Below, one piece after another: positions 1 through 10,500 of a DNA stretch of 64,000 nt. A program made the translations under genes and the position numbers. Below the pieces are notes generated by a model, which ran no database searches, had not been told where the DNA came from, and worked only from the letters and a program-made list of their open reading frames with translations. The DNA is taken from positions 139,155,845-139,219,844 of the forward strand of contig CM036617.1 of the NCBI GenBank assembly GCA_020746105.1, read 5' to 3'. This DNA is from Trogon surrucura. Taxonomy: Eukaryota > Chordata > Aves > Trogoniformes > Trogonidae. The number at the start of each line of letters is the position of its first letter. Within the stretch, counting starts at the first letter, position 1.

Positions 1-8
1 CCACCTAC

Positions 9-177
9 CTGATTTGGGGTAGGTGACAATCCAGACGTCGCTGTCCCTCACCGGGAAATTGGCGATCTCCTCCATCTTCCCCCGGCAGAAGGGCGGCAGC
101 CGCACCCCATTGTACTCGAAGTACTTGCTCTCAAACTCCCCGGGCGTGCTGGGGGTCTCGGCCTCGCTCTCCGCCAT
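9..177 (-). CDS. SULT4A1: SULT4A1 coding exon 1 (partial gene, runs off left edge)
   Basis: Read on the minus strand from the ATG at 177-175, this exon encodes 56 codons plus one base and ends at a consensus donor (gtaggt, 8-3). The peptide starts MAESEAETPSTPGEFESKYF and continues with GVRLPPFCRGKMEEIANFPV, then DVWIVTYPKS. That matches vertebrate SULT4A1 almost residue for residue, and it stops inside the YPKSG cofactor-binding (PAPS) loop of sulfotransferases, where the known first exon also ends. SULT4A1 is a highly conserved, brain-enriched cytosolic sulfotransferase-like protein with poorly defined catalytic activity. The remaining exons lie left of the window. The only differences I noticed from the human protein as I remember it are Tyr-Asn for Phe-His near residue 22 and Asp for Pro at residue 45. 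The identification is secure. Confidence 0.96.
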
Positions 178-720
178 CCTCTTCCCTGCCGGCCGCGGGG
201 ACAGGCGGGGGAAGGGGCGGGGGGAGGGAAGGCGGAGCGGGGTGCGTGGGCTGCGGGTGCTCCGGAGGGAAAGAGGGAGGCGCGCGGGCGGGCGGCGTCG
301 GGCGCGGCGCGGCAGCCCCTGCCCCTGGCACGCCCCCACGCACGCACGGGGAGGGAGCGCGGGGCTGGCGGCGCATGGGCTCCGCGCGCGGTGATGTCAT
401 GCGGGGCGGCAGGCGCAGCGCGCGGCGCTACCGGCGGGTAACGGTCTGGCCGCATTCCCCTCAGGCCCCCTCCTCTCCGGGCTGGGACGCCTCACGCGCA
501 CGATGCGGCAGAGGCGCCTGCGGCTGGAGGCAGGGGACGGAGGGGAGGACCTGCCTTCCCTCCTTGCCCCTCAGCCCGCGGTGCTGCGGCAGTGGTGCGG
601 GCGCTGTTGCGATGCCAAGGCTCGGCCTTGCAGAGGGCAGGGGTGCGGGAGAGGGAGTTGAGCAGCAGCGGTCACGGGCACCGGGGACGCGTCCCTGTCC
701 TTGCAGTGAGCCCAGGCACA
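178..720 (-). promoter_or_regulatory. SULT4A1: CpG-rich promoter region of SULT4A1
   Basis: The block just upstream of the SULT4A1 start is very GC-rich with dense CpG and GC-box-like runs (for example ggggcggggg near 215), and composition falls to AT-rich after about 720. It is therefore a CpG-island promoter. Long open frames on both strands here are composition artefacts and I do not call them genes. Confidence 0.75.
392..399. promoter_or_regulatory. CRE/ATF-like site in the SULT4A1 promoter
   Basis: TGATGTCA differs by one base from the palindromic CRE TGACGTCA and lies about 215 bp upstream of the SULT4A1 start codon. From memory, the human SULT4A1 promoter responds to CREB/ATF-2, which would fit. 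The match to this octamer alone is weak evidence. Confidence 0.35.
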
Positions 721-3700
721 AGGCATTGGCGGGGGGTAAGGAGTCAGTCAGGGAGCATACACAGGTTTTTCAGCAACGCAGATCGTTTGCTCCTTGTAGT
801 GTAAAACAAGCTCTTCAGCCCGGTTCCCTCTCTTTCCAATCCCCCTCTTTTGTATCTGATAGCAGCTTTCATTACCGCATGAGGTATCTGACAAGTGGGC
901 TGTGGCCTGAGCACCCAGCCCCTGCCTAGGCAAGTACCCAGCACAACTGCTGCCAATTCTGACTTGCTCCCTGGGCTTCATAAGCTGGCATCAGAAGGAA
1001 GCCAGTAACTTACCTTGTTAGGCGGTCATTATGCAGCAGAAGCCACCCCCACCCTAATGCTTCTGGGAGCTGTTTAGCGAGGACACAGCCCTGTCTATAC
1101 AACGGCTGCTGCCTACCCATTGCTCCTGCTGCAGCAGCTGCAGTCCCACTGCTCCTGGCAGTACAAGTGAGACCTAGGACACAAAATAATACTCCCAACT
1201 GGGTTTATTAGTAGCCCGGGTGCTGCTGTTCAGGGTATTTAAGGCCTATTGGTATCTGATGGGAAGGTATAAAAACTCTGACCTCCATTAAGATCTGTTT
1301 GTACTGTAGAAATGAAGACTGTGTTGGCTGTTTGGTCTGGCATGAATGAGAAGCTAGCAGTAGTTCAACAAAATTAAGACTTCTAGTGGTTCCAGAAAGG
1401 TTAGTGAAGAGTTCTGGTATAATTTATTTTCATTAGGCTTATAATAGCTGCTCCATTGTGTGTTTAGTTATGTATGTTTCTGTAATGCTGCTGAAATATA
1501 ACAAAAGTTTTTGAAAGCTTCAGTTAAAAAGTGTCTGTAGCAGATGTGGATTTGAAAGAAAAGAAAAGCACATGAAGAAGTAATAGAGTGAGGGAAAGAG
1601 GTACAGTGACTTGGAAAATATGGCTCTTAAGTGCTAGCAACTAAATTACAGCTAATTTCAGTTTGGTTTACTGAATTGTGAACAGCAGCCAGCTGGAGGT
1701 TGTGTGTCTTGTCAGGTTGTCCCCTGTACAGGAGCAACCTCAGGAAAAACAACAGAGCAAACAGCTGAGGGCAGTAACTGCTTTCAGACTTTATAGTTCG
1801 ATCTACTGGCATGCATGCACCAATGCTTTTACTATAGTTTACTTATATCTCTTCCTATTAATAATAAAATGCAGACATTGGTTAGAGCAGGTAGGAAAAA
1901 CAAACGTTAGAAGTATTGTTTTGTCAAATTAAAATAGTTTGCAAGAATGTGTTAGATTTTAAAAGAACACAAAAGAAACTCCAACCAAACAAAACAAAAA
2001 CAATGCCTTAGTGGCTGAGTAGTAAGACTTGCCCTATTAGTTGATAAAGTGGGTCTAAGTTCCTGTGATATGAAGTTCAATTTTGAGCCTGCTTCTTTAA
2101 GACACTGAAATCAGAGTTATCTGTTGACATCTAAGAGAACTTTTCTAATTTTTAAAAACTAACTTTTTATAAAAAGCGTGTTGATAAGAATAGCAAGGAG
2201 TTGGGTGTAAACTCAGAAGCAAGTGACATTTGGGCACTGGTGCCTGTTCTTTTCTTTCCTATGGTGTTTTAAAAGGTCTGATTTTTTTTCTTCTTTTCTT
2301 GCTGAACAAAATAATTCAAAATAGCAATTTTCTAGAGAAAGCAACATTGTGGGATTTCCTAGCCAATCTTTGAAGCAAAATTTATTTATTAGTCTTTTCT
2401 GATGAATAAAAGCATTAAGCTATACAAGTAATAAATAATTGTAAAGTCCAACAAAACAGAGATACTTGAATTCTAGTCTCTATTACTATTTTTTTAAAAA
2501 AATAATTTAGGTTTTTGAATTCCTAACTTAGTGCTTAGGCATGGGTGTGGTCTTTGCTCAATACATCAAGTAGAGGAAGCCCTACTGACAATAGAAAAAG
2601 GCCTATTTCTGTTTTCTCTTTAAGTTAATAGGATTTGTACAAATGTATCTCAGGGTGTAATATCAGCTTATGTAGAGCAAAAAGCCAGGCAGGCATTACC
2701 ACAAGGGATGCAACAATAGAGTTATATCTTTAGCAATGGATGCTTTCACTTACCTGATAATGTTTCAAATGAAAGAGCAATTTGAGTCCTATTTGGCTGA
2801 GAAACCAGGTGCTCTGGATTAACTGTGGTTGGAAAGATCATCCCTGTGTTACAGGTATAGTAAATCCTAACATAGGGAAAGTAGACCTGTAGTGCACAAA
2901 TTGCACAGCTGATATACGTGTGTGGATATTAAACATACAGGATTTACTGCATGCGTGCACATCACTGGCTCACTGCTTACTCAGATCTGACATATCTGAG
3001 ACACATCAGATTTGCTGGGAATTCAAAGACAGCTGAACTCCTAAATGCATGGAAGCCATTTGTTTAGCAATTCTCTCTAAAAGACTACAGGCAGTACATT
3101 GTGCTCAGAGGCAGTGCAGTATTTGCAAACAGGGTAGTCTACAACAAAAATGGGGAAGCTGCTAGACCATCATTAGCTTACCCAAGGGTATATGCAAATG
3201 ACCTGATCCACCTTTACCAGCTGAACCACTCTGCAGTGTTTCAGTTACCCTCAAACTACAGAGGAGTTGAGGAGGTAATCAGAATATGTAGACTGCAAAG
3301 TAATTTTCAGTAGATTGCTTTTTTCTGTGTAAAAAGAAAAATTGTAACATCATCTCAGTCTATTTGAATGTGTTTCCAGCTCTTTCTGTAATACTTAAAC
3401 CAATCTGTAATGTAACTGATCCCAGGATATATGTGAATGAATCCCATGTGTCCTGATGAAGTAGCAGGAAGAAATGTAGGTGAAAAAGTTTGGATTCTTT
3501 CACAATGATGTAAACCGGGGCCAACTTCACAGAAGTCACTAGACTCATTTCTGTATAAAACTTGGATAAGAAGAAACTTGGGAAAAGAAGAGGATATTAG
3601 AAAAAGAATGAAATGTTTGCCTTAAGAAAATATTGTCATTTTAAGATCTGAGAAAGTAGGATTTAACCCTGGAAACAGACTGACTGTTCTTATGCTGTTT

Positions 3701-4058
3701 TGGTATGTCTGTATTTCTGTGGTCTGTCACTACAAAAAACGCTCATATGTGTTTGTACCCTTGAAGAGTCAGAAGGTGTCCCCTTGTCTTTGCTGTCAAA
3801 TGTGCCTACTTACTAGTTGAAGATACTGTAAAGAATGTCCCTTTCTTGAGATGTGTGCATACTGTTGCACGCACACAAAAATGGAGTTTCAGATTTCAAA
3901 ATCTATCTATTGAAAAAAGATAAATCTGGCAGTGTTTTGTCTTACCATTTTATTAAACCATTGTAACAGCAACCTGCATCAAGGTTGGAGGGGCACGTTC
4001 AGAGGAAGATGAACTGTTTATTCATGTTGAGGTGCCAACTGCAGTTTAGTTTAGGTGT
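721..4058. other. Intergenic, no supported gene
   Basis: AT-rich DNA between the SULT4A1 promoter and the first CR1 fragment. The short open frames here have no recognisable domain, no splice context and no codon bias. I see no RNA gene or clear repeat. Confidence 0.6.
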
Positions 4059-4100
4059 TAAATTTGTAAATGCTACCCTATGGTAGCATTTACAAATTTA
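4059..4100. repeat. Perfect 19-bp inverted repeat with 4-base loop
   Basis: The left arm at 4059-4077 (taaatttgtaaatgctacc) is exactly complementary to the right arm at 4082-4100, separated by ctat. A third partial copy of the right-arm sequence (ggtagcattta) lies at 4112-4122, just before the CR1 fragment begins. The DNA could form a cruciform and a transcript could form a 19-bp stem. Confidence 0.9.
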
Positions 4101-4130
4101 TGCTATCAGAGGGTAGCATTTAGTATCTTG

Positions 4131-4530
4131 AGAACAAATCTTCTGAGGAGTGGCTGAAGGAACTGGGGTTGTTTAGCCTGGAGAAAAGGAGGCTCAGGGG
4201 AGACCTTACTTGAAAGGAGGTTGTAATGAAGTGAGGGTTGATCTCTTCCCCCAAGTAACTAGCCGTAAGACAAGAGGCAATGGCTTCAGGTTGCGCCAGT
4301 GGCAGTTTAGATTGGATGTTAGGAAACATTTCTTCACAGAAAGGGTTGTCAAGCATTGGAACAGGCTGCCCAGGGAAGTGGTTGAGTCACCATCCCTCGA
4401 GGTATTTAGTAGACGTGTAGATGTGCTTCGGGACATGGTTTAGTGGTGGACTTGGCAGTGCTACATTGATGGTTGGGCTTGATGATCTTAAAGGTCTTTT
4501 CCAGCCTAAATGATTCCATGATTCTGTAAG
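4131..4530 (+). mobile_element. CR1 LINE 3' fragment
   Basis: This carries the C-terminal end of CR1 ORF2 ([16 protein letters not shown]-like, then [18 protein letters not shown]), followed by the CR1 3' untranslated region (ttgatgatcttaaaggtctt) and a degraded attcatgattctg tail. It is 5' truncated and frame-damaged. Its 3' region is the same subfamily as the copy at 49.6-50.05 kb. Confidence 0.92.
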
Positions 4531-4913
4531 TATTACGTGAAGCTAATGTAGTGATACCCTAATAACAGCAGGTGATACAGTATTAATGCAGTAAACACCT
4601 GTGCAGTAGATTGATGTTTATAAAACACGGGTGTCTGCTAGTCCTTTATGTTTGTTCAGTGAATACACATGAACTTTCGGGAATGTTTCTTACTGACTCA
4701 GCCCAAATATGAGCCGTAACTGTGTGAGGTTTGAGCAAATGATCCTAATGCAATATTTAATTCTTCTACTGAATGTGGCTGAGGATTGGCACTCACTGTC
4801 TTTTTTTTTTTTCCTGTTTCTGGTACCTGCAACCAGGAGTGAGAGCTCTGGTCTCATAGCCAAGGTGGTTAAGGAATCTGATCCCGTCTCTGCTAGGATT
4901 TCTGTGTAATCTT

Positions 4914-5470
4914 GTCTTGGTTTGAGAGCGCCAGGATGAAGGTTCTCTGGGGCTCCTGGCACACAGGGGGCAGTCCCGGTGAGGGAGGGGCAGCTGTGCC
5001 TATGGGCAGGAAAGGATGGGTCGGGTGACCCAAGTGGACCAGTCCCAGTGTTCCTTCCCATGGTGCTCACTATAAAAGGCCCATGAGAAAAGCCCTAGGA
5101 CTTTTCATATGATTTTATGAGTCATAAGATTCTATGAATCATATGATTCTATGATTCTAAGAACCCTAGGACTTTTCCTGGGTGCTATACTGGAAGGATT
5201 GCTGTTGGCTTTTTGTAATCTCTCCCTGTGCTGCTGGTGTTCCTGCACACCATTGTGTGCTGAGAGAGGTTGGCTTCTTGGGTGGAAACAGCGTGGATGC
5301 TCCAGTGTTTCTTTTTTTTGTTTGTTTGGGGTTTTTTGGGTTTTTTTGTAATTGAAGTATCATCAGAACTCAGGGCTTGGGCACTCTCATCTGTTGCCAG
5401 GTCCAGTCTGGGATTTCTCCAGTTAAGGCCCAGTTCCCATCCAAAAGGTGCAGGTTCCATATTAGCATAT
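4914..5470 (+). mobile_element. Possible solo LTR
   Basis: The block starts tgtcttggtttgagag, resembling the opening of avian endogenous retrovirus LTRs as I remember them, and contains a TATA-like ctataaaagg near 5070. No matching end or clear target-site duplication was found, so the right boundary is a guess. It could be unrelated unique sequence. Confidence 0.3.
5093..5177. repeat. 14-bp direct repeats around a CR1-tail-like microsatellite
   Basis: The sequence ccctaggacttttc occurs at 5093-5106 and again at 5164-5177. Between the copies are 57 bp made of degenerate attctatg/atcatatg units like a CR1 3' tail. This resembles a tail-only retro-insertion with a target-site duplication, or a local duplication. 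Confidence 0.7.
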
Positions 5471-5479
5471 TAATTTTCA

Positions 5480-6851
5480 TCTTTGAATATATTTACATAC
5501 TTGTATATATGTGTATATAACCTATTCATTGTTATTGTTAGTATTATTTTCTATTTCATTACACTGCTTCAAGGGCTCTTTCCCTCTTTAAAGCTTCTCT
5601 CCCTTGTTCCCCTGTATCCTACCCTGGGAAGCCTCCGTCTCTCTGTGCTTTAACTTCCACCTGTCAAAACAATGCAAGTACTGTAATCCACCTCACAAGG
5701 CTATCTGAAGATAAATTTCTTGCCTCTTGTTACCCTAGCATAAGATTCGTGGTCTTTCTAAGAGGCAAGATTCATGCAAATTTTCATTTCTTTGCTGTGA
5801 TCCTGATTGATACAGTCAGAGTTTGTATTTCTCTCTAAAGAGTTTGGTACTTGAAAGAGCCAATTGCTCAGTGTTCCAGGCTGCAGAAGACCACTTGGCA
5901 CTAAATTTAGAGGCAATGCAAATCGCTCAATGTGCGAAATCTGAGGTAGATTCTTACTGTAAAATATTTTTCACAAACTTACAGTGCTTCGAAAATTATA
6001 CCCTACGGCATTTCAGATTCAGCAGAGCTGGATCGTAAGTACATGTAGACGTCAGAGACTTTCAGACAGGATGAGCTTGCCTTACCACCAGACTAAACAG
6101 TGTAAGGAAATGCGTGGTCACTTTGCTGATGCGTTGTGTACATTACACTTGAAATGAGGACAGGAACACAAAAAGGCAAGTAACCAAAAATAATCAGCAA
6201 GATATGATATCACTTCAAAGGAAAAACGCAAGAAGTGCACCAATATTTTCAGTGAGTCAAAGCAAAGGTCACATGCCAGGAAGATGACCAGCAAATAAGT
6301 CAACACTGCGGATTAATGGCTTTGTTTTCCTGAAAGGTCAGAAATAGAGTTTTGTAAAGACCCACCACAAATTGTGCAATAACAATTCCACCAGGCAAGG
6401 CAGTAGGGGATGTCTTGTGTAACTTAGCTAGCCACACTGTAAATATTTCCCCAGTGGGTAGTAGATGGCTTTAGCTACCTGTGCATTTCTATCTTCTTTC
6501 CATCCTCCCACAGTTTTGAACTTGTGTCTATTTCTAACAGCAACTTTTATTCAAAAAAGGCTATTTTTTTAATTGGAGACAATTTTTGTAGCATAACTGT
6601 TTATGGCTGAGCCATAAGGAAAGAAAATTTCTAACTTAATCTGCCCTAGGTTTCATTGGAAATGGTCACAATGTGGCCTTGTAGGCACACTGCTGGCATG
6701 GGACATTGGGTATCTGGATTCCATTGCAAACTCTAGCCACTTCCATAGGTGAAGTTGGGTGAGATATTTTGTCACCCTTCATTTTACAGGGAGACCGAGA
6801 CAGCTGATCATATTTGTGTGTTCATGGGAGAAAGTACAATTTGAGTGCTAT
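5480..6851. other. Intergenic, nothing recognised
   Basis: AT-rich single-copy-looking DNA without a supported gene, RNA or repeat. Confidence 0.55.
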
Positions 6852-7582
6852 CAATTCATAAAATTGTAGAAAAACAGATTGGAAGGGACCTCCAAGGATC
6901 ATCTGGTGCAGCCATTCTTGGTAAAAGCATAGTCTAGACAAGATGGTCAAGCACCTTGTCCAGCTGAATCTTGAAAGCATCCAGTGTTGGGGAATCCACA
7001 ACATCCTGCAGGAGATTTTTCCAGTGGCTGATTGTTCTCTTTATGAGAATTAGCCACTTGTGCCCAACTATAATCTCCCCAAGAGTAACTTGTGCACATT
7101 ATCCTTCCTCTTTTCCGTGTGACTCCTTGTAAAAAGGGAGTCTCGATCTTCTTTGTAGCCGCCCTTTAAATACTGGAACATGATGATAAGGTCTCCCCAA
7201 AGCCGCCTTTTCTCAAGGCTGAACAAACCCAGTTCTCCCAGCCTTTCTTCATATTGCAGCTTCCAAGTCCTTTGACCATCTTTGTGGCCCTTCTCTGGAT
7301 GCTTTCTAGCCTGCCCACTTCTTTTTTATATAGTGGGGACCAAAAGTGAACACAATATTCCAGGTGTGGTGTGACAGGTGCTGAGTGTGATAATGACTCC
7401 TTTATCTCTGGATCATGGGCTGCTGATGCCCTTGTTGATACAATCCAGCATCTTGTTGGCTTTCTTTGATGCAGCAGCACACTGTTCACTCCTATTGAGC
7501 TTGTCGTCCACCAGGACCCCCAGCTCTTTTCTCACAGAGCTGCTCCCAAGCCAAGTAGATCCCAGACTGTGCTGCACTCTAA
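6852..7582 (-). mobile_element. CR1 LINE 3' fragment
   Basis: On the minus strand this reads as the C-terminal half of CR1 ORF2, with [12 protein letters not shown] then [10 protein letters not shown] recognisable, followed by the CR1 3' end at the left (ggtccctt-type segment near 6880). It is interrupted by stops and frameshifts, and is 5' truncated near 7580 at a region equivalent to the LGVLVDEKL-type segment. It is an old, inactive copy. Confidence 0.92.
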
Positions 7583-10500
7583 TTAATTCTGCTTATTAAT
7601 TATTACTCTTCTGTTCATTATTTGCATCATTATTAAGGTTGATAATGAATGTTTTGAAGATAATTTAAATGGTTACTTAAGTAAGATTAGGTCACTGAAG
7701 GCAAATGATCATTTCAAGGCAGTAATTAATCTGGCTTTCACTGTATTCTTATAGTAACTATTCGGTGTGATGTAGAAATGGCACAAATACAGTTGTCCCT
7801 CATGAGCATCAGTGAGAAAATGTTCATTTGTATCATGCTTCTGAAAGTATATTAGCATTAGTTTCTGTTATCTAAATGTCTGCACAATGGTATGAAGATG
7901 GATAATCTTCGAGTCATCACACAAGACTCTATGAGTTCCTGAATGGCCTTTGGAGTGCATGCTTTTGTATCAGTTTTCTGCTATTCAGACAACTGCAGTA
8001 TGTCATGTCCAGTTAACTGGAAGCATGTGTATGTGAAAAGAAAACTCTGAGCTGACTCTGCATGAGTCCGCATGTGGTGTAGCCAGGTTTGTGTAGTGAT
8101 GTAGGGAGGCTTCACTGCTTCCAGGCAGCGGCTTCAACCTTCTGTGTATGGCTGAGCAACTGTGTGTGAATTTGAAGGGATGGTATTGAACTAGGAACTC
8201 TGTGCTGTGCAATGCCTACCTTTCAGGCACTTCTGTAAAACTACTCAGATACGTGATCAGTGTCTCTTAGCAATTACAGCTTTATAAATCTGGTCTCCAG
8301 CCTTAAAAGCGTTACAAAAAATAATGATTTTTTAAAAAAAAGTGTGTTAAAGGGAATTAGCTACCATAAGTGTGCACTAATTTTTACAATGAGAGTGTAG
8401 ATAGCAATAAAAGGTCATAGCAAAGAAAGGAGCTGTTTGGCTGGGCTACTGAGGAGCATCTAGGATTGCTTTGCTCATCATCAGGTGCTGGTCATGGTTC
8501 TAGACTACTTACCTTAGAAAGCAGTAAATATGGCATCCTGGACAATCTCTTACATGATTTCAGAAAGGTACAGAACAACAGTCTCTGCTACACAATTGTT
8601 ACAAAAATTGCCTTGCATCAACAGAGAAAACCAAATGGATATACACAGCTGTGAGGCAGCTTTCTGCCTCATTTCCAAATGAATTTCTGGGAGAGGAGAG
8701 CCAGAAGGAAGAGATTAGAGAGACTGAGGGGAAAGTGTTAAAAACATCTTTGCTACTGAGGTGAGCAAGCTAGAATGACAGAGAAGAGACAGGGTGATCA
8801 CAGAAAGGCAGCATAAAGGTAATCAGCCTATGAAGAGTGGAAGTGCTTACCAAATAGAGGGTGGAAGGATCTGGATACTGAAATGAATGTGCCAGGTTGC
8901 TTGCCAGAGTGGGTGATGGCTTGGCACTGAGCCTGCTGCAGTCAGGAGCATGAAAAGTCCCAGAAACATAAGACAGAAATTAAGGAGAGTGGGAAATGGA
9001 AGCCTACACAAGGGGCCTAAAAGAAATTGAGGAGATTTTTATATAGTAATATGATCCATACTAAACTATTTTAAATGTTGACTAGGACTTAAGATGCAGA
9101 CTTTGAAGAATACATGACTCGAATTACATGAGCCACATCACATGAATGTCACTCTTCATGTACTTAAAATGACTGTGCTTTTTTTTTATTGCATTAATGT
9201 GTCACTAACAAATTTGTTAAAATGTGCAGACTTTGAGTGGGAAGTGATAGTAGTAATGTCATTAGTGACACAACTGACAATGTTTGTATGTTCATACATG
9301 TAGGTATCACATACCTATTCACCTAACTAGTCATCTACTACTTCAGAACAGATTTGAGTCAAGCTATGATGATCAATAAAATACTTGCTGTTGATCTCTG
9401 TCCTGACAGTTCCTCTGTTCTATTTTGTGTTCTGTCTGCATGTGAGCACATACCCATGACAGTTGTCAAGGTTAGACTCATTCTCAAAGACATTCCCAGA
9501 GAATCCGATATTGTGAGTTTTGTCACCTGAGCCTCAAAACATATACATCAGGAAGTGTGATGAGAAAACTTTTATCTGGGACATGAAGCAACTGGCTTAC
9601 ATGGTTCTCACAATTACGCCTGCTTCTTATTTTTAACTCCTGGGGCAATCCTGGGGTAAGGATTACGTTCTTTGTGAAACACTAAATAGTGACAAAATGT
9701 CTATCATGTAGATAACCTGTTTGCAAGAACATAATTCTTACAGATTAGAATCAATGCAGAATCCTCCTTCCTTCTCTTTGGTCAGCATCTTTGGAGCAGG
9801 TGGTGCCAGGGTGCTTGTTACCTGTGAAGTTGAGCTACAACAGTACTGCTGTCCAACACTGTCCTCAGCTGAACATGTCTCACGCATTCTCAAGACAAAG
9901 TAGGTTGTACCATATATAATTTACCATACAACTAGAGTGCTTCTTTTCAGTCTTCAGAGAAAACTTTGGGATTTCGCCTGAATCCAAAATTTGTCTCCTG
10001 AGCGACTTCTTGGTCAATCATTTGATTCCTAGGTGTGTGGTGGAGGAAGAGGAATTTTAAAGGACTACTTCCTCTTCTGTAATTGTAGGCAGTCCAGGAT
10101 GACAGCCTCTGGACACCTACCAACTGCTACTGCTGCAGCTACTCTGAGGAAAAGTATCTGCTAGATTCTAGCAGAATACTCAGCAGTGAGAAAGCATAGT
10201 GATTGGAAAGAACTTGAAAAGGCTTGAAGGAAGTGTGGTCACAGATGTCTTGAGGCAGATAGTTATTCAGAGCATCAGAATGTTATTCCTACAGCTCACA
10301 GAGTAGAGACTACAAGCTGCAGGTGTGAACTGTGATCTTGCTGCTTGGTGAACACAGGGCAAAGTAAATCTCCCTCATGATTATTCCAAACACTGATGCA
10401 GTAGCAGGCATATACTGCTGAAAGTGAAGATGATATTTTCTCATACAAGTGTTTGAATAACATTTCTATTATGTAAATGGAGTGTAGACAGAATAGCTGT

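Noticed and set aside
131-929. Long frames in the SULT4A1 promoter island (89-227 codons)
   Set aside because: GC-driven and lacking domains; the minus-strand SULT4A1 exon is the only recognisable coding sequence.
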